Positions 50,854 to 63,988 of a DNA stretch of 64,000 nt are shown piece after piece (position 1 is the stretch's first letter; every line of letters begins with the position of its first letter). This DNA is from Lineus longissimus (taxonomy: Eukaryota > Nemertea > Pilidiophora > Heteronemertea > Lineidae). The stretch spans positions 17,672,501 to 17,736,500 of the forward strand of contig NC_088311.1 of NCBI RefSeq assembly GCF_910592395.1, given 5' to 3'. A program made the position numbers and the translations under genes. A model generated the notes under the pieces. That model saw only the letters and a list, made by a program, of their open reading frames with translations. It was not told where the DNA came from and did no database searches.

Positions 50854-53002
50854 AGGGTTCTAACTTATTTTAATTGTGAGGTGTAAATAGACCTCTCTAT
50901 TGTGATTGATATCCCAGTGTGGAGTTAAAGGTGTCTCGAGATGGGTTTTTACCAACGTCTACTTTCACGTCAGATCAAAAACTGCAAATATCATCTCCTG
51001 GTTTAAACTCGTGTTATTACGAGAACACAATCACGGAGACTATTTGCTGCTTCCTGGATCTCGACTAACGCGTGGCCAAATGTCGTGATCCATATTCCCC
51101 AACATTCAAACGTGTGAATCTTGTCAGATACTTGTCAGATTCTTATGAGGAGATTACATCAGAACCTTACAAGAACCTTGTACGAATACAAGAATAAGAT
51201 TCTCTTAAGAACGAAATGTGGGGCGAAATGACCTCTGAAGTGCCAGCAAAGCTCTCGAAAGTTACTTCTGGATCAGCTGATGCATATTTAGTGTAAGCAA
51301 TCAGTCTTATTGCCAATGAAAGTATCCTGTTATGCACATTAGTTCAGCTTTAATGTTTTAATTTTATAATTGATATCCCCAGGCTTCCCCCTTGACCTGA
51401 TGTGAACTAAACATATCTTTCAAGCATGGTCAAGTGTCAGAAAAAGGTTGTTCTTTAGGCTCGACAAGAGAAAAGGGGTTTAAGTAAACAAATCACGCTT
51501 GTCACCCTTCTTTTGTATTGACAATTGGTTGTGTTATGCCCCATTCTTGTGGTTTTAAAGTGGACATCTTGGCATTTTACAATATCAAAACACGATTAGG
51601 GGTCGGTTCATTTATGGGTCTGCGATGTGAATGTTCACAAATGGAGGCGCCAAGGACTGGGTTGGTCAACTTGATCTCTTTTGCAACAACTCTGGACCAC
51701 GAATTAGCATCAAAAGTTCACCATCAAAGGAAGTAGAGGAACAATCAATCTTTTTAGTTCAAGCATGGATGTGCAGCATCACCCCATTATGGTAGCATAT
51801 TGTGCGCGAACGACCAAGCATTCACCGCCAACGATTTAAAATAAAATTTTGCACGACCAACACTTGAGCCGATTTTTACATTTTCTCTACCACGAAAATG
51901 TACTTGATCGTCTCCTTTTCAAATCCCCGATGCAGAAGAAGGCTTAGTTGGCCAGATTCTTTAACCTGAAAATCAGCTTTCTATTTGGTGGCTCTCGTAC
52001 TGTGGCATATAGTAATAACTCAGGCATCAGTTTGGGAGGTTTTTTTCATTCTCGCGTTGATGGCTGTCACGCAGGCGAACTGAATTGAGCAGGTCATTCA
52101 CTTTAACAACTTGTTCGTACATTCTAGTACATTAAGGTTCTTTCGAAACTAGTATATGACTTTCTATGATCTTTTCAGTCTTAATTAATGTACCCCTCGA
52201 CAAAATATCCATTTAAGGGTGATTAAGGTATGAATCTGTAGCGACCCATGACCTTCAACACCTCAGAGATTTAAAGCGCAAACGACAATCCTTTGTCCAC
52301 CGGACACTCTATCGTAAGACATTTTACACTGCTACACCTGCTTAGGTGCATGTCACCAATGTATTGTTTTCTTTAAGTCAATCTATACATCATCTTTTGT
52401 TTATGAATGTAGGGTTTTAATAAACCTATCTTATTTTAGGCAAAATAAATCGGCCTTTCTTTTTACCTTCCTCTTCCCTGCACGATGCGTTGACAAAATG
52501 AGCCCATAAGGCGCCATGGGCTTTGAGCAGAACGACGTGGACTGCCCGAGCAATAACTGCGGTAATTATCCGCTGAACGTTTCCTTTTCTGATTGTTAAG
52601 GATCCATTATCAACAGTTCGAACTTCAAATGTCTTTAACAAACTGATCGATAGGCTTGTGGCTTCTCTGTCGGCAGTCTTTGAAGTGTACTCAACGATTT
52701 AATGGTTTTAATCCCAAGCACGCGAGTTGTCAATGTCGGAACGTGGGAAAACAAATACAATTTTACTCGCTTTTCAGTCATGTCAGTAAGCACAAACGAT
52801 GGGTTGGGTCGTGTACTTTGGATGAGTCGGGTTGCGGGTCCCCGCACGTGTTGGCTGTAATATGCAATGACGAAGCTTTTCTGACATTGTCTGACCCATC
52901 CATGCATGCGAAACTGATGCAGAAGCATGTTACCATACGTATTGCGCATGCTTCATGAGGATGCATGATGCACATGGTTTCCCTAGTTCCCTAGTAGACA
53001 TC
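50854..53002. other. Intergenic or intronic, nothing recognised
   Basis: No family-like exon. If the first-exon candidate at 50833 is real, this is intron. Confidence 0.35.
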
Positions 53003-53183
53003 GTCTCTTAGAAATGTTTTTGAGCTTTTTGGCCATGGCAGGTTTTCGGTAAGAAATTCAAAGCTCCTAAAGATTTTGAGAATCTGAAAACCCTTCGCTT
53101 AAAAACCTCTCCAAAGGGATGCATAATTGTCTTGGCCCGAAAGGTTTTTTTCAAATGCCGAAAAACCTTTACTTCTCCACTCT
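53003..53183. mobile_element. MITE family T, diverged copy
   Basis: CTCTTAGAAATGTTTTTGAG at the left and AAAAACCTTTACTTCTCCAC at the right are diverged inverted ends. Confidence 0.7.
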
Positions 53184-53229
53184 AACAAATAACTAACTAA
53201 CTTGGAAACTAACTACATGTAACTATCTC

Positions 53230-53443
53230 CTGGAAATGAAGATTTTTGAACTTTAAAAAAAATCTGTAATGGTTTTTTTGGCATCACAAATATACACCCC
53301 GTATATAGAGGTTATTCAGAGAAGTGAAAGACCATTAGAGGTTATTCTTCATCTCAAAAAACATTTAGGGTTTTTCAGTTTAACAAAAAACATGTATTGG
53401 ATGCATATTTGTATTGGCTCAAAAACCTTTATTTCTAAGAGTG
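53230..53443. mobile_element. MITE family T, full copy
   Basis: The right end CTCAAAAACCTTTATTTC followed by TAAGAGTG is well preserved and is the inverse of the left ends of the 36754 and 41516 copies. The left end has drifted. 214 bp. Confidence 0.75.
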
Positions 53444-53544
53444 TACGAGTGTAGAATCTCGCCACTAGATCTGCATTCGAAGAAAAGGTAACAAGCCCAC
53501 CATACATGTGGCAGTTTACTGATAAAACTCGGAATAAAATCATC

Positions 53545-53690
53545 GAAACGGAACGAAATCGTCGAAATTAAAACAAATATAAACCGGAAAATGTATGCAT
53601 TTAAAAAAAAAGAAGTACGCTCGTCGATATTGCGAGAACTGAGTCGGCCGAATTCAGAACTAAACGGATCGTTTCATTTCGTTCCGTTTC
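53545..53690. repeat. Short foldback, 15-bp perfect arms
   Basis: GAAACGGAACGAAAT at 53545-53559 and its exact reverse complement at 53676-53690 flank about 116 bases. Confidence 0.6.
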
Positions 53691-53869
53691 AAGTCATGCT
53701 TACTGAAACCCAAGAGGCCAGGGAACAAAATTCCCGAAAATCTCCAAATATAACCGGCGGTGTGTCGCCAAAGACTGATATAGACTACTATTATCTATTC
53801 GTGGATTACAACCTCGACCTATTTCAGTTGATCGAGTCACCTTGCTCGGCAGTACAAAGAAAATAGATG

Positions 53870-55710
53870 ATCGCCAAGGGTTATTTATGTGATATACCTC
53901 AAATGTAAGTGATCACTAAGAAGTTGACTCGTCCTACATTGTGCATATTGTATAATATCGCCTTGAAATTACAATTTGGCGTTATGCAGCTGTTGATAAC
54001 AAAAACAGTTAACTGACATTATCGTGATACGAATCTGAACTCAGGGACGTGCTACTTATTCGTCTGATAGCAATCCGGCTGTCGGTATGTCTGTGATCTT
54101 AAGGGTCCGCGGCAAAAACTTGCTTATTACCGATTAGCTTTCGGGGCGAACTTACTACAAAATTAACCGCAGAATGACCGTGATAGAGAGTGGGAATACA
54201 AAGACAATATTTGGGCATTAACTGAGATATATAATTTATTTCAGTGTCTTTCTGACAGGTTACACCGTTGACCTCAGTCATGGCAGTGTCATCGCCAGTG
54301 CCACTGAGCATCTAATTGAGCACTCTGACAGCGGGTAATTGTGAAAATGTCATGTCGTTTGGTCAGAAACATATCAAACCCTTCAGAGGTGGTATGCTGG
54401 TGGTTGTCGAGTCATGGCTTATATAAAAGTCTTAATCGTTTGATACACAAGGCGGGATTCAGTTCGTTTCGCAAAGCTTTCATTCGAGACTCATCCGTGT
54501 CTCACCATACCATGCCGCATTCTACAGTCTTGGCAGCACAAATGCATTTGACATTTTTCGGAGTTGACCTCCCCTGACCTTAAACATTGCAGAATGAGGG
54601 TATCTGTAACCACGAAATTAAAAAATGACCAAATAAAATCGAAACGAAAAAGACGACATGTTTTTGAAATCGAAAAGTCACTTCCCAGATGCAAACATGG
54701 TGACTTGGGGTTTGCGAGCAACGTTGGTAACATGTGTTGTCAAAGCTTATTCAGAACACTGGGCTATTTAGTCAGTTTATTTGACTATCTATGTTCGCAT
54801 AAAATCCTGTAGCAACGCAAAATCAAAGCTGCCCTTTAAAATGGGAAGTGCATTGCTACCGTTGAATGCTTGATTAGATGACGACGGATGACATGTTGCT
54901 GCGTAAATGAAAGGAAGGCAGGTGCATTATTTCAATGGCAACATGCCATTCCTCCCACCGGGATATGGATACATTTTATCGCGAAAACAGAAACAAAGAA
55001 CATTAAAAAAATTCTAGATAACATAGCTCTTCATCAAAAGACTGTAAATCATCTTCCTCGTCACTCTGTTCAATTTCAACTAATTGTCTATAAGCCTTCA
55101 TTGTCGTCAATAATGGGCAGACGGCTATCTCTTAAAGCAGTGCGCACAGCATCAGGGCTGATCCTCTCCCAAGACAAGCTGATCAATGGGATGACAGTTG
55201 GACAACAATGACAAAAGATTGTTGTAAGCCACTTTATACATCAAGAAGTCATGGCCATTTCCTATTGGTCTTACAGGAAACATTGTGTTTTCCCTGACAT
55301 TTTCAGCAGCATGATCTTGTTATTCCTCGATGACTGGTCCATCTGCAGTTTGATTTCGCCAAATAATCTCCAGTATCAGCCCGTCGCCCATTCAAGGTCG
55401 GGAGCAACTCAGACGAATTTCTGAGGTCATTTTCATTTGCTGATCAATCGCGAAATGTCCGTGGGTGATTCGATATCGGCGCGCATTTTGTGACGGTGTC
55501 CAGACGGTGAGGTATTCGGGGAACTACAGTATGGTAACGACATAATGTTTTGTATGCATTTGTGTACATTGACGGAGTGCATTGAAATCGGACATTTTCC
55601 GCTCTGTACAGTTTACCTTCTCGACCAATCTGGATGAAACATTCAGGTTATTATTTTTTCGGGTCCATCTACCCAAGTGCTAAGAATGAACGAGAAATAT
55701 CAAGAAACAA
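53870..55710. other. Intergenic, nothing firm
   Basis: A TATATAAAAG at about 54420 resembles a TATA box, but no exon follows that I can recognise. Confidence 0.3.
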
Positions 55711-55841
55711 AAATATGATTTAAGGGGTTTAGCACTCTCAAGGATGGCCTTTCCCGGGGACCCTCCAAATGACCATTGGACTTCGCTGAAGAATTTTTTG
55801 AATTTTTTTCTTGAGAGTGCTGAACCCCTAAAATCATATTT
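55711..55841. mobile_element. 131-bp palindromic MITE
   Basis: Ends AAATATGATTTAAGGGGTTT and, inverted, AAATATGATTTTAGGGGTTC; 30 of 32 terminal bases match. No other copy was found in the window. Confidence 0.8.
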
Positions 55842-57897
55842 GGTTTTGAGGCAAGGATAAATAAAAAACAAACTTCAAAGAAATCCAACCAGTAGTTTGC
55901 CGTCCAGAGCCCCAAACGATGCGGACATAACATTTATAAATGGACTACAGTATACATAGTGATCTCGCTGAACACCCATCCTCCTTACGATACCTCCTTG
56001 GTGGTCATCTTCGCCAGCAGCTTGTTTTACCTTTGGCCCAAAGAGCTTCATCAATATTTAGAAAGGAAGATCGGGGTTAATTGGTCGCGATCAAAACGTG
56101 AATTTCGTGATTTGAGCCCATCAAGCTGCTTTCTATACATAGTAGCTTCTTAAATACAGGTGTTAAACCTCACGTTTAGACGTATTTCCAGGCCAGTAGT
56201 GAACATAATTATCGTTATGTGACGTTGCTGGTAGGCCTTTTCCATTTCTAACCGGCGCGGTTACCTGGTACAGAAATTATCCTTACCAATGCAAAATCCA
56301 AATCGTCAAAATCTACTTTTTGAAAATTTGTCGAAGGTCGGTGGTCGTTGGATGGGTGGTTGCCGAAAGAGAAGCATTGAGGCTTTAGGCTCGCCCGACC
56401 CGTGACTGATATTTGGACAGACCTGGGGTAGGTAAGCCACCATTGCTCATCAGCCACGCTTGCGCATCTCTCCCTGCACACGTGTGAGTGATACTAGAAA
56501 TAGATCCTTAAAAAAATCGAGCTCAAAAGCTCTTTTACACTGCAAGTCTTTGAATCAAGATCAACTTATAGTTTCAAAACAAAATGATTAAAAGTTCGTG
56601 TGGAAGAAATTGTGCTTTCAGCCATTCATAGAAATGTTAACGATTCGTATGAACCACCCCGTCTAAGCATGAAGCTACGAATACAGTTCAAGCTGAAACT
56701 AAAGGAAGGAAAGAATATGTTTCTAGACGTACGGAGTTTAAGCAAATTGGCTTTCGGTACAATTTAGCGCAAGAATAACCTATCACTGTCAACTTGATAA
56801 CAGATCCGCAAAGGGATACCACAGTTGCAGGAGATAGATTCAAGTTATGTTTACTTTAAACTGTAATGCACTGTTCCATAGACGCGTACGTACAATACGC
56901 ATGTATGTATTGTTCATTATAGGTGAAATAAAGCAACGGAGTTGCAACAAACCATTTTTGAAGACATCCACCTGCTCTAGACAAGATGTAACTCATCGTA
57001 ATGTACATGTATATAGTACGCCAAAACAAACTGTTAACACTTTGAGGAGTTTTTCTCGGTATGAACTGTAAATAAAGCTTGGAGCTTCAAGAGCTTCAGG
57101 TAAGGGAGCATGACAAAATTATCATTTAAAAGCCAAACGACGAAGGCTGTTCGTTTCTCACTGGACTCTATCCTACCGTTGGCTTCTTGCAGTGAGAGGC
57201 TTGCAATAAGAAAAGAAGGGCGGGGCACGGAGAGCGATTTCTTTGTGTTTGTGCCCGATTTGCATTCGCCCCAAATTAGTTTCATCATCCCAAAGTTTTC
57301 GCAACAAACAGAGGGCGGATTTGATGGAGAGAATGTTAGAGAGCGATCGTAGCTTGTGGTGGTTATTAAGTATTGGTTTGGCCACAGAACTGAGTTGAGA
57401 CCAATTGACTCGCTCACCGCCTCAACAATGTATCTACATGTATTATGTTTACAGTAGTTGCGTGTGTCCTTTATACAGTTGATCAAGATACTGTAATTTC
57501 ATATCACGGCGACAGACTCATTCTTTAAGGCCTACATTGAAGTTCATCAAGGCATTGCATTCTCCAGCACCATCTGATAGAATTTGCCGTCGAGTTTTTT
57601 GCACTTCCATCACAACCAAGGCATTGGAGAATGTAAAAATTACCAATTAAATAGCTCTTATTTCCGCCACTATTTACCATTATCTCGTAAGATATGTACC
57701 CGATAACCTAACGGCGAGTTGAAACTTTCCGTATCGCTTTGTTTCATCGATATTCTCGCCGCCAAACGTAGCCGGCAGACAAGCAAAGCGAACTTACAGA
57801 GAGTTTCGCTTGGGAAGGGAACTGGGGCGACTTGTTGGTGGGTCGAGGTGTGCCGTCGCTTTGCTCACCGCCTGTTTGTGGAGATTGAGTCCATTAC
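55842..57897. other. Intergenic or intronic, nothing recognised
   Basis: A 150-codon frame on the minus strand at 57034-57486 lacks family features. No repeat was matched. Confidence 0.35.
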
Positions 57898-58136
57898 TAG
57901 CTACCATCCTAAGGAGGGAGTTCAACGAGACGGATTGCTTCGGAGATTGGAGTCTGGTGTAGGAGTGAAGAAGGGCAGAGTGGCTGGTCCCAGCTGCTTT
58001 TGGGGGGGTCGAGGGCGCGCCGTGCATGCGTGGTTTCGCTTCACTGTAAGGGACTGGATATTGTGTTCGATCCTCGCTAACTATCCGTAGGAGAGAGTTG
58101 GACCGGACTGAGTGCTTCCGGGATTGGAGTTCAGGA
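57898..58136. repeat. Local duplication within a GC-rich stretch
   Basis: 57898-57956 and 58076-58136 align with about 75% identity (shared GGAGATTGGAGT/GGGATTGGAGT and GAGGGAGTT/GAGAGAGTT words), about 178 bases apart. The surrounding 57.7-58.4 kb is richer in G and CpG than its neighbours and could be the promoter region of the downstream gene; this is inference. Confidence 0.45.
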
Positions 58137-61100
58137 TCGGAGTTCGGAAGGATGTGTTGAGTTGACTCAGCTCTTAGCTGAAATAGTGTCGGTCTTTATA
58201 CTTGAAGGAGATTGGCCACGGAATTCCGGTTTCTAGGAATCGGTCGTGCTGCTGTTAAGGGAGCGGCAGATACAAAACGATAAAGGGACGGAGGAACAGA
58301 CAGAAAAGCCAGTGTTGTACAGTTGAGCGCTTGGTTCCGAAGCACGGGAGTGCGTTTTGTGAATTATTTGACATGTTTGATGGTTACAGGTTGAGGGATT
58401 GATGATTGTGATGTGGTGATCGTCGTTTTTGCGGAGTATACGTGCAAATGTTACACTGTTAGGGCTCGTCGTTTTGGCCTCATACGCAATCCTCGCATTA
58501 CTTTGCTAATCATGAACGACGTATACATCAGGGCAAAGTAGGTGACAAGTTCCTAAGTCGGCTGGTGTGGTGATAATCCTGCAGAAGTGTTGTGGGCTGT
58601 CGGAATGCATATCGATGCCTTTAAAATTACAAGCACAAATGATTCTTCCGGCAGTCGAAGTCATCCGGGGTCTTGGGTAGCCTACAAGTCTATGACTGAG
58701 ATAGTATTTCTGTATTGGTGATGTTTGATAATTAAATGATAGTGACACAGTATCATATGGACAGAAGCCTGAAATAAGAGGATGTTAGTTAACATACCAA
58801 CGGTAGGCTAAAGTCGTATGTTTTTTTGGTGCTACATCACCATATTTCCCTTTCTTGCCTCATTTTAGAATTCAGAAGTTCAGTTAAATATTTATTGCCA
58901 TTCATTTATTATATCATTTATTATATCGGATGATAACCTATATCGTAGTTGATATCAGACTATAAACCCTAAACTTTTAACTTTAACTGCATTGGACCGT
59001 TTCCGTCGAATGATTACAATAAAGCCTTATTTTATCACCATAACATCACACAATGCTGATATGCTCAGAATAGGCGAATTGGTAAATTTACCCTACACAT
59101 AATTTTGTGATGTTTTGATCGGATGAATGATATAAAACAGATTCTAAACAATGCTTTACAAAACAAAAGATGAACCAGTTGGTAAAGAAGGCTCAGGAGC
59201 AAAAAAACGACTTTGTCTTTCGATGATCAAAAACCTCAATTATGATATTTTGATTTCTGTAGATCTCCCCAATTGGATATTGCTTTTGTGGTATCAAATA
59301 ATTACTTTCTTTTTCCATTGTCTACGACTTCTGCATTAGCCTAAGGGCAAACTCAAGGCTCAATATGATTAATTAGTTAAGTTGAATAACAATTTTCACA
59401 TATAGAGTTATCAATTAGAAGGTTTTGAAAACAATCTGGGTCAGTACACTAATGTTGGTTGAATGAGGGTGTGGCGCGGTTCGATGTCAATAAATAGACT
59501 TTATCCTCTGTGTGCTGCCAGTGTTTTCAGCTGCTTCCAACAACCTGTGGCTTCGGCAGCTAGCTTGGCCTGATGTGGTATATCCCGGGCTAACCTGGGA
59601 ATCCCAGGTGGAGTACCTGGTTTACTTACAGTGATGTTAGTGGTTACCTAGTCAGACATTTCAATGGTAAATAAAGAAGGCATGTTTCTTATACAAAGGT
59701 ACTTTTTGGGCCCCGATTAGACGCTGGGAATCACTAGAGTCTCTGTGAGATGTTGGCTACTCAAAACTTGTTCAAGAGTAAAAGCCGTTACCTAAATGTT
59801 ATGTTAAAGCCAACTGTTGCTTGCTCAGGAGATTAAAGGGGATTAGCTGTGTTGAATGTTAACGTAAAGATGACAAACTGAGTACTGTAAATAAGGTCCC
59901 GAATAAGCACATAGAAATATGACTTCCGTTTTACCTTTCGGGTAAAAATTGCCCAACCCCGAACTCGGACAGATCAATAGAGTTGGCCCCTTGGCTGGGA
60001 TTAGCCTACAGTTGACTTCCGAATAGCAGATGGGTATACCGGCCTACTCTCTACAATTCTGAATGAGATTTAGTGTTTGCTATATTGGTCTGTGACCCCT
60101 GCATGCACCAATTCAAAGCGTAGTTCGCTTCAAATGGTTCCGTGATCAGGTATAACCATGCTCTAGTTGGTATAATCGTGCTCGACGTCCTTTTGCAAAT
60201 ATTTTCAGGAATTCGATTTCAAGAATATTAGCCTTTGAATTTGTTCAAAAAATTGACCAGCGAATGTAAACACCTCTTTACCAATTAGCACACGTTGCTT
60301 GGAATTGTTGTATGTTACATACATGCTTATTCGGTGCATGTTTACATGTTTATGTAAACTTACAAAGCCGTATATTTCTTACAATCGCAACTAGCGGAAC
60401 TATTGCTATTGTGAGTTGTCCGCCAACTTTAACGAAGGTTTGTCGTACCGAAATTGTCGTCATGATAAATTTAATGAATGTGACTTCTTCAATATTGTAA
60501 GCACGAAAAGATTAGAAACAAACATTAGGATTCAAACGAGATGGGGTAGATGCATTACAGCTCGCATTGCAAAACTGCAAAAGAGGTTTTTGCCCGGAGC
60601 TTTGCGGAATATGAATTGGATACCAGTTAACTCTTAACCTGAAATTAGGAAAATAATGTATATACCCTGTGGTATGTTTCCCGCGGTCACCCGTCCACTG
60701 ATTAACCGCTCTCGTTTTTTGTGCTAACATCGGTGATGCAGCCGAACGCGCGCCAACCACAAATCGATGATGAACATGATAAAGGAAAGTTCTCAACATC
60801 CGGGTTTATTTGGCATCTCTTACATCAGAGAACATGATACATCCTCATCCTGATCCTGAAATGAAGGAATCGGTCTGTTGCCGACGTCAGTGCTTCCCTG
60901 GTTCATTTTTTAAACTCGATTCTAGCAAAGTAGTCTGTCTACCTTGGACGATGATATATCGTTTTTCCGGGTTGTAAATCTCTACCTGGGCTTTTTCATG
61001 AATGAACCATTGACGGCGCTCTGTTGTTGGTGTAGGATCACAGTTACCTGGATTTAACCCATTCCAACCATGCCGTTGATGGTGTTTTCTTGCAGCGTTC

Positions 61101-61480
61101 AATGCAAATTTGACATTGTTTTTTAGAAAGGGGGGGGGAGTCGGTGCATGAGGAAATCACCATGTGAGATCGAAGGACGGTAGATCGAGTAGCTTACGTT
61201 TGTTTAGCATCGCTTTAGCATCTGCATAATCCCCTTAAACTCGAAGAGAAGTCAACTTGGTTTCATAGGTTAAAATAGGAAGTAAACCTGGTCCTAAAAA
61301 CAGCAATGTTCTAAAGGTACAAAGGTATCGATGGCCCACTCCTATTTCAGACCTACACAAATAGACACAATTTGAGAACCCGATTCCGACTGTTCAGTGA
61401 ATTGGATTGACAATACGAACGGTGCTGCGAAGTCGTAGACATTTTTTTTCTTACAGACAACTACTTTTTTCTTCCAGGGA
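58137..61480. other. Likely 5' flank or intron of the prodomain gene, nothing firm
   Basis: No exon was supported. Open frames at 60312-60637 have no family features. Confidence 0.35.
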
Positions 61481-61665
61481 TGCGGTGTTAGCAGTGCGAT
61501 GTTCCATCAGTCGAGTGCTGCCAGGGTCAAGTTATGATGCTACATGTCTTTCGGCTAGAGGGACTGAATGAAGCAGGAAGATGGAGATTTTACTTGGCGT
61601 CTTGGTGTGGCTAACGGCCGTAGGTGGCGCCACGCCGATAAACCAAGGAAGCAAGCATATAAAAG
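61481..61665 (+). CDS. ADAM/ADAMTS-type gene, signal-peptide exon
   Basis: The exon follows a TTTTTTCTTCCAG acceptor at 61480 and ends at a GTGGG donor. Translation starts at the ATG at 61581 and gives 28 residues plus one base: MEILLGVLVWLTAVGGATP is a clear signal peptide with likely cleavage after the GGA. The 100-base leader part of the exon contains several upstream ATGs. The phase (1) matches the next exon exactly. Confidence 0.75.
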
Positions 61666-62269
61666 GTGGGTTATTATCACATTTATTATAATCCAACAAG
61701 CACATATTTATTTCTGAAGGAGAGCACGCTCTTTTCATGTTTGTTGCTATTGTCCCCTAAATTTGATCAGTTTTACTCATGGTTGACGCAAATATCAACC
61801 GTAGTCGGCCAAGTCAGTGACTACTACCACAACCACTCCCTGCTGTGTGCAACCAATTTCAATTTGCGGTCTTTGTCTGCCGCGATGCTGAGAAGAAAAT
61901 GGTTTCTGTCCGAGAATCGAGTGACCTTGAAATTGGCCTGAAGAACCTCTCATGATTGTAATACGTTTATGTTTAGCTATTTTTTTTCTCTCAGCCAGAA
62001 TCTAGGGCTGTAATCACAGCTGATGGTATCAATCTGCTTGATCAGATAAATTCGACCTGGCATCATCGTTATCAACAGGTGGCTGCATAAGATTCGGTAC
62101 GCACCATTCGATACTGCAGGTGCAGCCCAGGTCACTCAATCGATTTCCTGATATAAAAATGGGTTGAAGTGTTAAAGGGCCGACATTTTTACACAACCGA
62201 ATAGTGCCAGGGCTTAATTTGTAAAGTCACGCCATCGGAAATTCAGAAAACATAAAACACGAGCAGAAT

Positions 62270-62414
62270 TTGGATGGGTTGTTTAAAACCACGCTTAAGT
62301 CTTTAACATGGACATTTCTAATGGGATTAGCTAAAATAGATAATGTCTTTAATGATACCTAACGTAACCGTTTGGGATAACATGAATGTTGTACTTTTGG
62401 ACAACCTGGCCCGG
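62270..62414. mobile_element. MITE family Q, copy 2
   Basis: GGTTGTTTAAAACCACG at the left, CTAACGTAACCGTTTGGGAT inside and GGACAACCTGGCCC at the right align with 33547-33700. It sits in the intron of the prodomain gene. Confidence 0.7.
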
Positions 62415-63051
62415 GTGTATAAAGCATGGCAACACGTTATAGCTTCCTCATAATTGCCTCAGGTAGCTGTCGTCATACATCACCAAACTATGAAAGTGAT
62501 GACCAGATACATGAACATTATCTTACTTCCGTTAATTCTAGCTACACTTCCGCATCATAATATACCTTTGGCTTCAGGTTAGGTTTGCCAGGAATGTCTG
62601 TTGTACATTGTGTAAACCATATCACACGCAGTATGAGGTCAAATTCAACAGGATTGGGTCTGTCGCTGGAAATGACATGCCACGCTTGTAATACATGGCA
62701 GAGGTATCCAAAAGCAATTTGTAGAATATTTGTAGGTCGATAAACTTTGTTTTTTGCCTCAGAGAACACCCGAAGCCAGTTCACTTGATCTCCGATTGGT
62801 GACGTATTGGCCAAGCGGGGCTAATTCCAGATTACCTGCATTTCATTTTCGTTTCTCCAATCAGGATTTTGCAGTTGCACGATCACTTACGACTTCACAG
62901 TTAATCGTTATTTTGCACTTGCAGACTTAATTCAAATACTTTTTGGCATAAAAATCGATGCCCAACTATGTGAATACCATGAATACGTACTCGCTAAGTT
63001 TAAGTTCCATTGTGTAGTCACTATATCCTTGTTACGGAGCAGTCTCAGTTA

Positions 63052-63188
63052 GGAAGTTTTCGTAAAGCGCCCGAAGCGTCAACGTCATCGCCTATCACAT
63101 TGTTCGACATCGTGATCAGGAAGTTGAACAATGGGATAAAGGCGTTCACCTGGGCATTTCGCGTCGGGGGCTTTGCGAAAACTCTCCA
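63052..63188. mobile_element. Palindromic MITE family P, copy E
   Basis: GGAAGTTTTCGTAAAGCGCC on the left and GGCTTTGCGAAAACTCTCC on the right enclose the family core (CACATTGTTCGAC / GTTGAACAATGGGATA). 137 bp, about 300 bases before the next exon. Confidence 0.85.
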
Positions 63189-63484
63189 TTGTAATGCATG
63201 AGCTTGCGAGTGTTTACACCTGTTTACTAATGAGGCATTTCGCCAGAGTTCCAGGAAAATAGAAGCTTTTGAGATAGTTAAACTTGCCTAGTGAACATTC
63301 TCAGAACTTTATCAAGTCGAGAAAAATCTTCATATTGTTAGAAATATTGTTTCTAATCATTCGCGAAAATATATGATTTGAAATATGTACGTCGAAATGT
63401 ACAGATAACCTGAAGACCGGGATGGGATGGAGTCCCTTATCGGCAAACCAAAAAGATTTATGACATCTGTTACTTTATTTACAG

Positions 63485-63837
63485 ATGACGTCCACCTCGA
63501 TGAGGACACTATCATTCCGTTCATCGCGACAGATTCGGGCCAATTCTTGAGCAGCGATCAGTCGCACGTGACCAGAGAGAAGCGTGACACTGCCAGTCAA
63601 TACATATCACATGACCTATCACATGACCATCCAGTATATATAGGATTCATCGCTTTTGGAAGCAATTTTCATATCAATTTAACAAAAACTGGATTATTTC
63701 CCAATCATCGGACTTTAGTGGAATATTTCCACGAGAACACAACCGAGCGGAGTTACGTGTCTTTGGAGAGTCACTACGCTGGGACAGTGGTAGGAATGGA
63801 GCGGTCAAGGGCGATATTTACCTTGGAGAATGGCATG
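63485..63837 (+). CDS. ADAM/ADAMTS-type prodomain exon
   Basis: A 353-base exon from a TTACTTTATTTACAG acceptor to a GTGAGT donor, joining the signal-peptide exon in frame. It encodes a Pep_M12B-type prodomain: PVYIGFIAFGSNFHINLTKT, then LVEYFHEN and SHYAGTVVGMERSRAIF, matching the family order of the F.AFG..F.L.L block and the C.Y.G.V.G block (here SHYAG, so the usual Cys is replaced by His). A TREKR near residue 60 of the exon is a possible proprotein-convertase site. The family makes secreted or membrane metalloproteases that process extracellular matrix or surface proteins; the catalytic part lies beyond the window, so ADAM cannot be separated from ADAMTS. Confidence 0.8.
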
Positions 63838-63931
63838 GTGAGTTTTTTCTTGGATAAATTGTGATTACGTCAGAGGAAAATAACAAACACCGATTGCCGG
63901 GCCATTGACCAGGACCTCGTCCTCGAATACC

Positions 63932-63988
63932 AGAGTCAGTCGCAAGCTATCTCTCTCGCACACGTTACCGAGGCTGGAGTAAACCGAT
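63932..63988 (+). repeat. Dispersed repeat family R2, copy 3
   Basis: AGAGTCAGTCGCAAGC and CTCGCACACGTTACCGAGGC match the copies at 25686 and 26938. Confidence 0.65.

Noticed and set aside
57034-57486. 150-codon open frame (-)
   Set aside because: Composition is not protein-like for any family I know, and no promoter, splice or poly(A) context supports it.
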